64,000 bases of DNA, taken from positions 1-64,000 of the forward strand of contig DDWJ01000031.1 in NCBI GenBank assembly GCA_002345505.1. The letters run 5' to 3'. Made by a program: the position numbers and the translations under genes. Source of the DNA: Caryophanales bacterium UBA2289. GTDB lineage: Bacteria; Bacillota_I; Bacilli_A; Izemoplasmatales; Hujiaoplasmataceae. Shown here in pieces: positions 34,083-43,262 of the stretch. The stretch's first letter is position 1, and every line of letters starts with the position of its first letter. Below the pieces are notes generated by a model. That model saw only the letters and a list, made by a program, of their open reading frames with translations. It was not told the origin of the DNA and did not search any database.

Positions 34083-37000
34083 AGTAAGACTTATAAATTG
34101 GCATTACTTTGCTAATGAAACAATTTATATCAAAAACAATACGTTAATTACCGGCCAAAATGCCACCGGTAAATCAACAATCGTCGACGCCATAGCTTTC
34201 GTTATTACTGCTGGTGATCAAATCTTCAATATCGCAGCCAATGATAAAAGCAAACGTGACTTAAGAGGTTACGTAAAATGTAAACTTGGGACAGATACCC
34301 AAGAATACTTACGTGAAGGCGATACAACCGGTCATGTTGCTTTAGAGTTCTATGATGAAAAGAAAGAACAGCACTTCACTATCGGAACGATTATTGACGT
34401 TTTTGGTGAAATCTTAAATCCGAAAGTAATCTTCTATGAAGTCGATGGGCCTTTAGATGAAAGTCTCTTTATCGATGATGAAGGAAAAATTCTTACTACA
34501 GTAAACTTCAAAAAAACTAAACAAGCTAAAAAAGTATATCTAACAAAAAGAGAAGCTAAACTAGCTTTTAGGTCATTATTCGGCTCAATCAATGAAAACT
34601 ATTTTTCATTGCTACCAAAAGCTTTGGCATTTAAACCGATTCCTGATGTAAAAGACTTTATATATCGTTACTTACTAGAAGAAAAAGAATTAGACGTTGA
34701 GTCAATTAAAGAATCAATTCATGCTTATCGCGACTTGGAAGCTACTTTAAAGATAATTAAAGAGAAAGTTAAAGATCTTGACGAAATAAAACATCTTCAT
34801 GAAGAAATCAAAAGCAATCAAGATCAAAAACAATTCTATGAATACTTCCTAAAGATGCTTGAAGTAGAAACTTTCAAAAATAAAATCGATCAAATTGTTA
34901 AGAAACAAGAAAAAATAACAATCGCCAAGGAACAAAATCAGATACTTATTAATGAAATCAACTCACAACTAGATATCCTTGATGAAAGATCAAAAGAAAT
35001 CTATTCAATGTTGAAGAACTCTGATAGTTTTAAAGCTACAGAAATCTACGATAAAGAAATCGCCGATTTAACTAAAAAGATTGATTCTCAAGTTGAGTTA
35101 AGAAACTATGCCACATCAAAAGTCAAAAAGATGAAGCAAATCATCAATGAACTCAAAACCGAATTTGATAATAAGGTCTATAATGAGCTTTCAAAAGTCG
35201 ACTTGGACAAGATTGATGATGCAAATTATGAAGAACAAAAACTTAAATTAATCACTATCAATAAAACCCTTGATGAAATCAAAGATGCCAACAAAGTCAA
35301 TCTGGGGAGAATGCACCAAAGACGTGATGATTTAGTTAAAGAAATTAATGAAGTCTATATGACTTTAAAAGACTTAGAAAATAATCAACTTCGCTATAAT
35401 CCGATGATTAAACGTCTTCAAAGCAAAATCGAAGAAGGAGTTCTAAAACGCTTTGGTAAAGAAATTAAAGTTCACATCCTCTGCGAACTTCTTGAAATAA
35501 CTGATCCTGAATGGGCAAACACGATTGAAGACTACTTGGGTCAACAACGTTTCAATCTTATAGTCGAACCTCGTTATTTTGATGAAGCCTTAAATGTTTA
35601 CAACCAAATAAAAGATACACTAGATATTTACGGTATTGGTTTAGTTAACACAAAGAAAATCCAACACTTTACGAACTATAGAGACGATTCCTTAGCTTCA
35701 ATCATTACATCAGAGAACATTGATGCAGTTCACTACATCAATATGATTTGCGGTAACTTGATTATGGTTAGCGAAGTAAGCGACTTAGAAAAATATCCTC
35801 AAGCAATCACAAAAAGCGGAATGGTTTATCGTTCTTATACAGTAAGATCATTAAATGCTAAAACGGAAAAACCATTTATCGGCAAAAAAGCTAAAACGCA
35901 ACAATTAGACAACTGGAGACTTAAAGCAAAAGAATTAAAGGATCAACATCAAGATATTACTGATAAGATTCGGATGATTACTGAAGAAAACAACGCTTTA
36001 ACTGCACTTAATCTTGAAAGTTTCATTGAAATGCTCAAGACTTATTACTCACTTGATGTCTTAAAAGAAAAACGTAAAGCGCTAGTTTTAAAGAAGAAAA
36101 ACATTCCTCAAGAAGATTTAACACAACTAAGAAAAGAATATGAAGATGTTAAAGATGAAATCAGAGAGTTTAACTCCAATCGCCAAAAAGCTTATCAAAA
36201 ACAAGGTAAACTTGAAAGTGATGAACTAAAATCTCATGAAGAAATCTTAGAACTAGAAAACACAATCAAAGTTATCGAATCACAACTAGAGAAAAACGAT
36301 AATTTGGTAATCAAAAAAGAAGCTAGAGAACTTTATGATTTAGAACTTAAGAAAAGCGGTAGTATCAATACCATAGCTGAAGATTATCAAAACAAAATCC
36401 AATCAGAACTTAACAACATTATAAACTTAGAAGATTCATTGAAGAACAAGCAAATCCGTTATACTTCAAAATACAATTTGAGTTATAAATACGGAATTGA
36501 ATATATGCAAGAGTATCTTGATGAACATGATAAGCTTGTTAAATCAGAACTAGTAAAATATGAAACAAAAGTTAGAGAAGCTAGAGAAACAGCGGAAAGA
36601 TTATTCAAAGAAGACTTTATCGCAAAGCTTAGAAACTATATCGTATCCGCTCAAGAAGAAATTTCAAAAATCAATGAAACGCTTAAAAACATTCACTTCG
36701 GCGAAGACACCTATGAATTCATTTTCCCTAAATCAAAAGAATACGGTGAATACTACGATATGGTATTAAGTGACGAATCGATGAAAACAGGAGAAGAGAT
36801 TTTCAACTACGATTTTGAAAAGAAATATCAAAGACAATTAGAAGAACTATTTGTAAACTTAGCTTCAGAAGATCTTAATTCCCAAGGCTCAGTTAACAAA
36901 TTTACTGACTACAGAACTTATATGGATTATGATATTGCAATTTCCAATACCACAGGAGACAGGTATTTATATTCGAAAGTCTTTAAAGAAAAGAGTGGGG

Positions 37001-37305
37001 GAGAAACCCAAGTTCCATTCTATGTCGCAACGCTTGCATCATTTGTTAGAGTTTTCGAACAAGCAGCTAGAGGCATTGGTCATGATTCAATCGGTTTAAT
37101 CCTCTTTGATGAAGTGTTTGATAAGATGGATACCTCAAGAATCAAAGCAATGATGAAGTTTATCAAACAATTGCCAGTTCAAATCTTACTAGCAACACCA
37201 CCGCAAAAAATGGAAGTATTATCTAAATATACCGATACAACCATCGTAACTCTAAGAGACGGTAAGATTGCTAGAGCATATGAAGTAATTAAAAGCGATA
37301 TGTAA
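34066..37305 (+). CDS. jetC: JetC/MksB-like SMC ATPase
   Basis: A 1079-aa SMC-like ATPase. The head halves lie at the ends: Walker A GQNATGKST (30-38), signature SGGETQ (977-982) and Walker B LILFDEVFDKMD with the catalytic Glu at about 1016. Two long coiled-coil arms rich in Lys and Glu surround a hinge-like domain near residues 450-580 (VHILCELLEITDPEWANTIEDYL). All ATPase motifs are intact, so it should be active. It is shorter than MukB and fits JetC/MksB. The ATG with GAAGGTGAAG in front is taken as start. A terminator follows directly, so no JetD gene is co-transcribed. Confidence 0.88.
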   Translation: MKKLTKVRLINWHYFANETIYIKNNTLITGQNATGKSTIVDAIAFVITAGDQIFNIAANDKSKRDLRGYVKCKLGTDTQEYLREGDTTGHVALEFYDEKKEQHFTIGTIIDVFGEILNPKVIFYEVDGPLDESLFIDDEGKILTTVNFKKTKQAKKVYLTKREAKLAFRSLFGSINENYFSLLPKALAFKPIPDVKDFIYRYLLEEKELDVESIKESIHAYRDLEATLKIIKEKVKDLDEIKHLHEEIKSNQDQKQFYEYFLKMLEVETFKNKIDQIVKKQEKITIAKEQNQILINEINSQLDILDERSKEIYSMLKNSDSFKATEIYDKEIADLTKKIDSQVELRNYATSKVKKMKQIINELKTEFDNKVYNELSKVDLDKIDDANYEEQKLKLITINKTLDEIKDANKVNLGRMHQRRDDLVKEINEVYMTLKDLENNQLRYNPMIKRLQSKIEEGVLKRFGKEIKVHILCELLEITDPEWANTIEDYLGQQRFNLIVEPRYFDEALNVYNQIKDTLDIYGIGLVNTKKIQHFTNYRDDSLASIITSENIDAVHYINMICGNLIMVSEVSDLEKYPQAITKSGMVYRSYTVRSLNAKTEKPFIGKKAKTQQLDNWRLKAKELKDQHQDITDKIRMITEENNALTALNLESFIEMLKTYYSLDVLKEKRKALVLKKKNIPQEDLTQLRKEYEDVKDEIREFNSNRQKAYQKQGKLESDELKSHEEILELENTIKVIESQLEKNDNLVIKKEARELYDLELKKSGSINTIAEDYQNKIQSELNNIINLEDSLKNKQIRYTSKYNLSYKYGIEYMQEYLDEHDKLVKSELVKYETKVREARETAERLFKEDFIAKLRNYIVSAQEEISKINETLKNIHFGEDTYEFIFPKSKEYGEYYDMVLSDESMKTGEEIFNYDFEKKYQRQLEELFVNLASEDLNSQGSVNKFTDYRTYMDYDIAISNTTGDRYLYSKVFKEKSGGETQVPFYVATLASFVRVFEQAARGIGHDSIGLILFDEVFDKMDTSRIKAMMKFIKQLPVQILLATPPQKMEVLSKYTDTTIVTLRDGKIARAYEVIKSDM

Positions 37306-37316
37306 AAAAATAAAAT

Positions 37317-37349
37317 AAGATGCTAAGAAAATTTCCTAGCATCTTTTTT
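37317..37349 (+). terminator. Terminator of the padR-jetABC operon
   Basis: Stem AAGATGCTA / TAGCATCTT with an inner GAAA / TTTC pairing and a following T-run, right after jetC. Confidence 0.88.
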
Positions 37350-37392
37350 AAATATTTATCAATATTTATGATATGATAATTATGGTGATAAT

Positions 37393-38115
37393 ATGCAAAG
37401 ATACTTTATAAACAAAGAAAATCTAAAAAACGATCAAATAATCATAAGCGGTCAAGATGCCCATCACATTAAAAGTGTAATGCGTATGACAATTAATGAC
37501 CAAGTTATAATAAATACAACCGAAGGTGATATTTATTTGGCTTCAATTAGCCAAATAAATAAAAATGATGTGTCCCTACAAGTAATAAAACCTCTTGATA
37601 ACACATATCATCCCTTTAATCTTACTCTCGGTGTCAGCATGATCAAAAAAGATAACTTCGAACTAATTCTTCAAAAGGTGACAGAACTTGGAGTTAAGGC
37701 AATTTTACCTTTAACTACCGAAAGATCAATCGTCAAAATTGATGATTTTTCTAAGAAGTTAAATCGTTATGAAACAATCATCAAAGAAGCTTCTGAACAA
37801 TCAGAAAGAACGATTTTACCTAAAATTCATGACTTAACAACTCTAGATGAAATGGATCTAACAAGTTATAATAAACTCATCCTTTGTTATGCCAGAGAAA
37901 ACGCTGAAACATTTTCTACAATACTTGAAGAAGTTAATTCTTCAGACAATGTATTAGCTCTTATAGGACCTGAAGGCGGCTTCAGCGCTAAAGAAATTCA
38001 AAAACTAAAAAATAAGGGTTTTAAAACAGTTTCACTTGGTAAAACTATCCTAAGAGCGGAAACTGCAGCTATCTATGTGACTTCAATCATGAAGTTCTTT
38101 ATGGAGGCGAAATAA
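37393..38115 (+). CDS. rsmE: 16S rRNA (uracil(1498)-N(3))-methyltransferase
   Basis: A 240-aa SPOUT-class methyltransferase that uses SAM to methylate U1498 of 16S rRNA. The N-terminal PUA-like part has HHIKSVMRM; the SPOUT knot shows the family segments LQKVTELGVKAILPLTTERS, EASEQSERTILPKI, LIGPEGGFSAKE and LGKTILRAETAAI. Length is standard. A possible extended -10 (TGATATGAT) is just upstream. Its stop overlaps the start of mtaB (TAATG), so the two RNA-modifying enzymes form a unit. The RBS is modest (GGTGAT). Confidence 0.94.
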   Translation: MQRYFINKENLKNDQIIISGQDAHHIKSVMRMTINDQVIINTTEGDIYLASISQINKNDVSLQVIKPLDNTYHPFNLTLGVSMIKKDNFELILQKVTELGVKAILPLTTERSIVKIDDFSKKLNRYETIIKEASEQSERTILPKIHDLTTLDEMDLTSYNKLILCYARENAETFSTILEEVNSSDNVLALIGPEGGFSAKEIQKLKNKGFKTVSLGKTILRAETAAIYVTSIMKFFMEAK

Positions 38116-39404
38116 TGAAAGTAGCGTTCTATACCTTAGGATGTAAAGTAAACGCCTATGAAACCGAAGCGGTTATGGAGAGTTTCTTACAGAAAGGCTA
38201 TGAAATAGTTGACTTTGATCAGTTTAGTGATGTTTACATCATTAACTCCTGTATGGTCACAAATGCTGGAGAGAAAAAATCTAAACAGATAATCAGAAGA
38301 CCCATTCAGATCAATCAAGACGCAATTGTAATTGTCATGGGTTGTTTGTCTCAATTAAAAGCAGAGGAAATGCTAGAAATAGAAGGCGTTAAAATAGTAA
38401 ATGGCACTAAGAACAGAGATTCTTTAGTAGACTATCTTGAAAACTATTTAACCCATAAAGTGCCGCTTAATTTAGTTTCGCCTCTAGAAAAAGACGAATC
38501 TTACGATGCCTTATCGATAAATGATTTCCATACCCATAAAAGAGCCTTTTTAAAGATTCAAGACGGATGTAATAATTTCTGTACTTATTGTATTATCCCT
38601 TATACCAGAGGAAGAATCAGATCAAAAACAAAAGATGTAATCATCAAAGAAGTAGAACAGTTGGTAACTCACGGTCACATTGAAGTTGTTCTAACTGGTA
38701 TTCACACTGGCGGCTATGGAGAAGATTTAAAAGACTATAGTTTTTCACAATTATTAAAAGATTTAGAAGCAGTAGAAGGATTAAAGAGGATTAGGATTTC
38801 TTCGATTGAAATCACCGAAATTGATGATGAGATACTCGATGTAATTAAGAACTCAAAAAAAATAGTCCACCATTTGCATGTACCACTTCAAGGTGGTACT
38901 GACAAAATCCTTAAAAAGATGAACCGCAAATATACCACGTCAGAGTATTTCCGAATGATTGAAAAGATTAAAACCGAAATTCCTGATGTTGCTCTTACTA
39001 CAGATTTTATTGTTGGTTTTCCAGGCGAGACCGATGAAGATTTTAAAGAAAGCTATGAGTTTATAAAATCAATCGGTTATCAAGAACTTCATGTATTTCC
39101 ATTCTCAAAAAGAAAAGGAACTCCTGCGGACAAAATGCCTGATCAAATTGACGGTAGAATTAAAAGAGAAAGAGTTCATCAACTCCTCGATTTAAGCGAA
39201 GAGCTTCTTAAAGAATACGTTCAGAAATCACTAAATAAAGAAAAGCATGTTATAGCTGAACAAATTAAAGATAGGCTTCTAGTCGGACATTCAAGAGACT
39301 ATATCGCCGTTAAATTCGAAGGCGATAAAAATCTCTTAGGAAAAGAAGTTAAGGTCAAGATAACGGGAATTGATCAACCTTATAACAATGCAGTTTTAGT
39401 ATAA
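38115..39404 (+). CDS. mtaB: tRNA (t6A37)-C2 methylthiotransferase
   Basis: A 429-aa radical-SAM methylthiotransferase that turns t6A37 of tRNA into ms2t6A. The N-terminal UPF0004 domain supplies three Cys (TLGCKVN, NSCMV, MGCLSQ) for one iron-sulfur cluster; the radical-SAM motif CNNFCTYC supplies the second; a TRAM-like domain closes the protein. The start TLGCKVNAYETE points to MtaB rather than MiaB or RimO. RBS ATGGAGGCG lies at the end of rsmE. All catalytic residues are present. Confidence 0.93.
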   Translation: MKVAFYTLGCKVNAYETEAVMESFLQKGYEIVDFDQFSDVYIINSCMVTNAGEKKSKQIIRRPIQINQDAIVIVMGCLSQLKAEEMLEIEGVKIVNGTKNRDSLVDYLENYLTHKVPLNLVSPLEKDESYDALSINDFHTHKRAFLKIQDGCNNFCTYCIIPYTRGRIRSKTKDVIIKEVEQLVTHGHIEVVLTGIHTGGYGEDLKDYSFSQLLKDLEAVEGLKRIRISSIEITEIDDEILDVIKNSKKIVHHLHVPLQGGTDKILKKMNRKYTTSEYFRMIEKIKTEIPDVALTTDFIVGFPGETDEDFKESYEFIKSIGYQELHVFPFSKRKGTPADKMPDQIDGRIKRERVHQLLDLSEELLKEYVQKSLNKEKHVIAEQIKDRLLVGHSRDYIAVKFEGDKNLLGKEVKVKITGIDQPYNNAVLV

Positions 39405-39407
39405 AAA

Positions 39408-39440
39408 AATCCTCAAGATTCTTTCATCTTGAGGATTATT
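39408..39440. terminator. Bidirectional terminator
   Basis: Twelve-bp stem AATCCTCAAGAT / ATCTTGAGGATT with TCTTTC loop between mtaB and a convergent gene; it includes the stop codon of the latter. Confidence 0.88.
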
Positions 39441-40086
39441 TCTTTTTCTTTTTCTTGCCTTGTTGATCTTTAACAACTTTTTTGTTTTTATATTTTTTAG
39501 GAACTTTTTTAATATTCTTAACGATTTCATAAGTAATGACATTATCATTATCATGATTAATTAAACGGTATTCCTTATTCTCATTGATATTTAGCGGTAA
39601 TTCATATAGGAAAGCAATCAACGGCGTCAACATTTGATACTTGTTTATCACCTTAATAAAACCTTTAATCTTTTTCGATTTATCCCACTTGTATAAAACT
39701 CGATTGCTATCATCCAAAACGATAATAATAAGTTCGCTTCGATTTTTATCAGGAGAAGTGAAACTCTTTAAAAGCACTTGTTCCGGGAGATTTTTATGGT
39801 AGTATTCCAAGTATTTCTTAGTGATGTTTTTTCCTTTTCTTTTTAAAGATTTAAAAGTATTGGTTCCATCAACTGTATACTTGTTAATCAAATCTTCAAT
39901 TAACATATTCCCGTTGTATTTCTTATTGATAGTCTTATCAAATTTTTTATAGAAACGGTTGTATCTCACCTTATATTTTCGGTTAGATATGATTATGCCA
40001 AGTAAAGCTAAAACTAAAATTGCGATAATGACAATTATGATAATTCCCTTTAAATCTAGGGCTAAAAAATTAAAAAAGCTAGCCAT
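39436..40086 (-). CDS. Unknown membrane-anchored, Lys-rich protein
   Basis: A 216-aa protein of unknown family. One strong hydrophobic segment (about residues 13-34, GIIIIVIIAILVLALLGIII) is followed by a basic stretch, a soluble domain of mixed alpha/beta character with ELIIIVLDDSNRVLYKWD, and a tail ending in six Lys. The charge pattern predicts that the soluble part is cytoplasmic. The tail could contact nucleic acid or anionic lipid. RBS AAAGGATGAG; a possible extended -10 (TGGTAAAAT on the minus strand) and the small palindrome ATGAGACTCAT lie upstream. No function is proposed. Confidence 0.65.
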   Translation of the reverse strand: MASFFNFLALDLKGIIIIVIIAILVLALLGIIISNRKYKVRYNRFYKKFDKTINKKYNGNMLIEDLINKYTVDGTNTFKSLKRKGKNITKKYLEYYHKNLPEQVLLKSFTSPDKNRSELIIIVLDDSNRVLYKWDKSKKIKGFIKVINKYQMLTPLIAFLYELPLNINENKEYRLINHDNDNVITYEIVKNIKKVPKKYKNKKVVKDQQGKKKKKK

Positions 40087-40195
40087 AATCTCATCCTTTC
40101 CGAACTTTTATTGTAAAAACTAATGAGACTCATATTCTTTTTATAATTTTACCACAAATACTCACCTTTTTAAATATATTTCGAAAAAAAATAAG

Positions 40196-40224
40196 TTTAC
40201 TTTTATTTAATAATTTAGTATAAT
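40196..40224 (+). promoter_or_regulatory. Promoter of rpsU
   Basis: TTTACT, 17 bp, TATAAT; 29 bases before the start codon. Confidence 0.75.
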
Positions 40225-40253
40225 ACTAAGTGGTAAGAAAAGGGGTGAAAGCA

Positions 40254-40427
40254 ATGGCTAAAACTGTCGTTAGAGAAAACGAAACAATTGAAGACGCACT
40301 TAGACGTTTTAAACGTGATGTTTCTCGTTCGGGAAATCTTGCTCAAGCCCGTAAAAAAGAGTATTACGAAAAACCAAGTGTTACAAAAAAATTAAAACTT
40401 CGCGCAAGCAAAACTCGCAAGAAATAA
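40254..40427 (+). CDS. rpsU: 30S ribosomal protein S21
   Basis: A 57-aa very basic ribosomal protein starting MAKTVVRENETIEDALRRFKR and ending in a Lys/Arg-rich tail, as S21 does. The longer frame has an earlier GTG, but AAGGGGTGAAAGC directly before this ATG and the conserved MAK start decide it. It has its own promoter and terminator. In B. subtilis rpsU also lies a few genes before phoH and era, as here. Confidence 0.95.
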   Translation: MAKTVVRENETIEDALRRFKRDVSRSGNLAQARKKEYYEKPSVTKKLKLRASKTRKK

Positions 40428-40441
40428 CAATTGATAAATTT

Positions 40442-40473
40442 TGACAATTCCTCTAGAATTGTCATTATTTTTT
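40442..40473 (+). terminator. Terminator of rpsU
   Basis: Nine-bp stem TGACAATTC / GAATTGTCA with CTCTA loop, then a T-run. Confidence 0.88.
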
Positions 40474-40499
40474 CAATTACTCCCTTTTTTTTCTACATA

Positions 40500-40508
40500 T
40501 GGTATAAT
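40500..40508 (+). promoter_or_regulatory. Extended -10 before the toroid-like gene
   Basis: TGGTATAAT, 41 bases before the start codon; no -35 match. Confidence 0.5.
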
Positions 40509-40549
40509 AAAATTATAGAATATGTGCATCAAAAAATATGGAGGTTTAT

Positions 40550-41455
40550 ATGAACGTAAAACTCGAAAACACAATCGCTTGGTTATACCGAAATGGCAGA
40601 CCACTAGATGTTGCTAGATACCAATATTTGTTCTTAAAAAAAGATCAATTATTAGTTGAAAAAATCTTAAAGAGTTATCAAAATTCTGACGGAGGATTTG
40701 GCCATGGTCTTGAACCGGATTCCCAGAATCCATTCTCAAGTCCGATTACAACTTGGATGGCTTTTGAAGTAATTGATGAACTCGGTTTAGATAAAAATCA
40801 CGAAATCGTCCAAAAGACAATTAAATACTTGACAGAAGTAGCGCCAAAAAGAGACGGACTATATCTTTCTACAATCCCAACAAATAATAATTATCCACAT
40901 GCACCTTGGTGGACATATAGTCCAGAAGGTTCAGTATGGGGATATAACCCATCCATAGCCATTGCCGGATTTATCTATAAGCATCATACAACTAAAGAAC
41001 AAAAAAGCCAAACTCAAGAACTAATCCAAAGAGGGATAAATGACTTTTTAAAAGACCCTTCCGATAATATGCATGAGATTAGAGCATTTCTTGATATGGT
41101 TAATTATGTAGGCGATTTAGCCAATTTTAATAATTTTAAAGAATTTCTAGATAAACTTCTCGAACAAGTTGAACATACATTAGAAAAAAATCCTGACCTT
41201 TGGTTCAAGGCCTATTGTACAAGACCTTTACAATATTTTGATAAACCGAATACCTTCGGTTATGAAAAGTTTAAAGACTTAGCTAAACTTGAGGCAAGCA
41301 TGATCCTTTCAAGCTTAAATAGAGATGCTATTTGGGACGTTACTTGGGATTGGGATCAGTACCCAGAAGCCAAAGTTTTAGCGATGAGAGATTGGCAATC
41401 ATCTTTAATTATTGGCTATTTAAAAATATTAAACAATTATGATTTGTTAAACTAA
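40550..41455 (+). CDS. Prenyltransferase/squalene-cyclase-repeat-like protein, function unknown
   Basis: A 301-aa soluble protein. The segment YQNSDGGFGHGLEPDSQNPFSSPITTWMAFEVIDEL (key part QNSDGGFG, about residues 43-50) resembles the QW-like repeats of the alpha/alpha-toroid fold found in squalene-hopene cyclases and prenyltransferase beta subunits. It is about half the length of a cyclase, and no DxDD protonation motif is visible, so a cyclase activity is not supported. It is Trp-rich (WWTYSPEGSVWGYNPS and WDVTWDWDQYPEAK). GGAGG lies between the first in-frame ATG and the chosen ATG. It stands between rpsU and phoH, an uncommon guest. Confidence 0.6.
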   Translation: MNVKLENTIAWLYRNGRPLDVARYQYLFLKKDQLLVEKILKSYQNSDGGFGHGLEPDSQNPFSSPITTWMAFEVIDELGLDKNHEIVQKTIKYLTEVAPKRDGLYLSTIPTNNNYPHAPWWTYSPEGSVWGYNPSIAIAGFIYKHHTTKEQKSQTQELIQRGINDFLKDPSDNMHEIRAFLDMVNYVGDLANFNNFKEFLDKLLEQVEHTLEKNPDLWFKAYCTRPLQYFDKPNTFGYEKFKDLAKLEASMILSSLNRDAIWDVTWDWDQYPEAKVLAMRDWQSSLIIGYLKILNNYDLLN

Positions 41456-41483
41456 ACTTTTAAATGAAAGAGGAAATGATTTA

Positions 41484-42446
41484 GTGACGAATATTATAAA
41501 GTTAGAACCGGGAATCAATGATTTACATGAAATGGTTGATCTTCTCGGAGTTCACGATAAGAACATAAAATTGCTTGGGAAATTATTAAAAGTTAATATT
41601 TTTTCTAATAATGAAGAAATCTTGATTGATAGTGACGATGAAGAAATTATTAAAAAACTAAAGAAAATTCTTTCGATTATGATTTCCTTAATTAGAAACA
41701 ATATCGTCTTTAGCGAAAGAGATATAATCTACCTTTTTCATACAGCTGACAGAGTTAATCAATCAGAAATTATTTCTTTATTCTTAAGCAGAAAAGAAAT
41801 CATTAAAACCTTTAATGGCAAACCAATTTACCCGAAGACCATCAACCAAAAAAAGTATTTGGAAGCCATTGAAAATAATACCTTAATCTTTGGTATAGGT
41901 CCTGCCGGAACCGGTAAGACTTATTTAGCTGTTCTATCAGCTTTAAGAAAACTTAAAGATAATCAGATAAAAAGAATCGTTTTGACCAGACCGGCAGTAG
42001 AAGCTGGTGAAAAATTAGGTTTTTTACCAGGTGATTTAAAAGAAAAAATCGATCCATACTTAAGACCGCTTTACGATGCGATGTATGAAGTGTTAGGTGT
42101 GAAACAAAGCACTGAATATATCGAAAAAGGAATCATCGAAATTGCACCATTAGCTTATATGCGAGGGCGTACCTTAGAGAATGCTTACGTAATCTTAGAT
42201 GAAGCTCAAAATACGACAATCAATCAAATGAAGTTGTTTTTAACCCGTTTAGGATTCGGGTCAAAAATGATTGTCACGGGAGACGTAACCCAAAGCGATT
42301 TGCCGTCACAAATTCAATCAGGGCTTGTAAAAGCTTCGCAAATCCTTAAAAATGTTGATGATATCAAAATTCTTTACTTCGATGAGTTGGATGTTGTTAG
42401 ACATCCATTGGTTCAAACGATCATCAAGAGGTTTGAAAATGTTTAA
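41484..42446 (+). CDS. PhoH family ATPase (PhoH-like, YbeZ type)
   Basis: A 320-aa P-loop protein. Walker A GPAGTGKTY lies at about 138-146 and Walker B VILDEAQNT at about 237-245; the signature TRPAVEAGEKLGFLPGDLKEKIDPYLRPLYD is diagnostic of PhoH. Start is a GTG after AGAGGAA. The family is linked to RNA metabolism and usually lies before ybeY, as here, with an 8-base overlap. The exact activity is not settled. Confidence 0.92.
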   Translation: MTNIIKLEPGINDLHEMVDLLGVHDKNIKLLGKLLKVNIFSNNEEILIDSDDEEIIKKLKKILSIMISLIRNNIVFSERDIIYLFHTADRVNQSEIISLFLSRKEIIKTFNGKPIYPKTINQKKYLEAIENNTLIFGIGPAGTGKTYLAVLSALRKLKDNQIKRIVLTRPAVEAGEKLGFLPGDLKEKIDPYLRPLYDAMYEVLGVKQSTEYIEKGIIEIAPLAYMRGRTLENAYVILDEAQNTTINQMKLFLTRLGFGSKMIVTGDVTQSDLPSQIQSGLVKASQILKNVDDIKILYFDELDVVRHPLVQTIIKRFENV

Positions 42447-42873
42447 AATTAATTTCATTAATCAATATGATGAAGATAAGAACTATAAAAAAGTTTGTTT
42501 AAAAGCTTTAAAAACAGCTTATAAATACTTGAAATTAAAAGAAAAAATCATCATCAACATAATCCTTATTAACGATCAAGAAATCCAAGAATTAAATAAA
42601 AATTATCGTAATCTAGATAAACCAACAGATGTACTAAGTTTTGAAAACGATGATTATAGCTATGAAATAGGCGATGTATTTATTTCAATTGACAAAACAA
42701 AGGAACAAGCATTGGCTTATAACCACAGCTTTGAAAGAGAACTTGCATTTTTAACCATCCATGGCTTCTTACATTGTTTAGGTTACGATCATTTAAATGA
42801 GCAAGATGAATTAGAAATGTTTTCCTTACAGGAAAAAATACTAGAACAAGCAAAGTTTAGGAGAGAATTATGA
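42439..42873 (+). CDS. ybeY: Endoribonuclease YbeY (rRNA maturation factor)
   Basis: A 144-aa zinc-dependent RNase involved in 16S rRNA 3' end processing and ribosome quality control. The metal motif HGFLHCLGYDH (H3xH5xH) is at about residues 110-120, preceded by PTDVLSFEND. The longest frame begins inside phoH; the ATG with AAGAGGTTTG upstream, which also starts the conserved protein, is chosen. It overlaps cdd as ATGA. The gene order phoH-ybeY-cdd-era is standard. Confidence 0.94.
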   Translation: MFKINFINQYDEDKNYKKVCLKALKTAYKYLKLKEKIIINIILINDQEIQELNKNYRNLDKPTDVLSFENDDYSYEIGDVFISIDKTKEQALAYNHSFERELAFLTIHGFLHCLGYDHLNEQDELEMFSLQEKILEQAKFRREL

Positions 42874-43262
42874 AAAAAATGTATGAATTAGCCAAAGAAA
42901 ATATCAAAAATGCATATGTACCTTACTCGCATTTTCGAGTTTCAGCGGTATTAAAATTAAAAAATGGTGAAACAATCAAGGGAATAAACGTCGAAAACGC
43001 TTCTTATGGTTTATCCAATTGTGCCGAAAGATCAGCTCTATTCGCTGCATATTCTCAAGGCATTAAAAAAGAAGATATCGAATCAATCTTAGTTTATACC
43101 GACAAAGATTACTTCGTTTCACCTTGCGGAGCATGCCGTCAAGTAATGAGCGAACTTATGGAACCAGAAGCAAAAGTATATTTTGCCAATAGCAAGGGTG
43201 AAATCAAAGAACTTCTTAACAAGGATTTATTACCTCATGGTTTCTCAAAAGAGGATTTGTAA
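42870..43262 (+). CDS. cdd: Cytidine deaminase
   Basis: A 130-aa zinc enzyme that deaminates cytidine and deoxycytidine in pyrimidine salvage. The catalytic NCAERSA (Cys and Glu) and the second zinc motif SPCGACRQVMSE are both present, with NVENASYGLSNCAE forming the substrate pocket. Length is that of the tetrameric type. Start overlaps the ybeY stop (ATGA) and its own stop overlaps the era start by one base (TAATG). The dgkA gene often found here in Firmicutes is absent. Confidence 0.95.
   Translation: MKKMYELAKENIKNAYVPYSHFRVSAVLKLKNGETIKGINVENASYGLSNCAERSALFAAYSQGIKKEDIESILVYTDKDYFVSPCGACRQVMSELMEPEAKVYFANSKGEIKELLNKDLLPHGFSKEDL

Noticed and set aside
32059..37305. Canonical Smc-ScpA-ScpB or MukBEF
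   Set aside because: The SMC protein is too short for MukB, its hinge and neighbours differ from Smc-ScpAB, and the gene order kleisin-MukE-like-SMC fits Jet/Mks better.
40550..41455. Squalene-hopene cyclase
   Set aside because: Half the expected length and no DxDD motif; only repeat-like similarity is supported.
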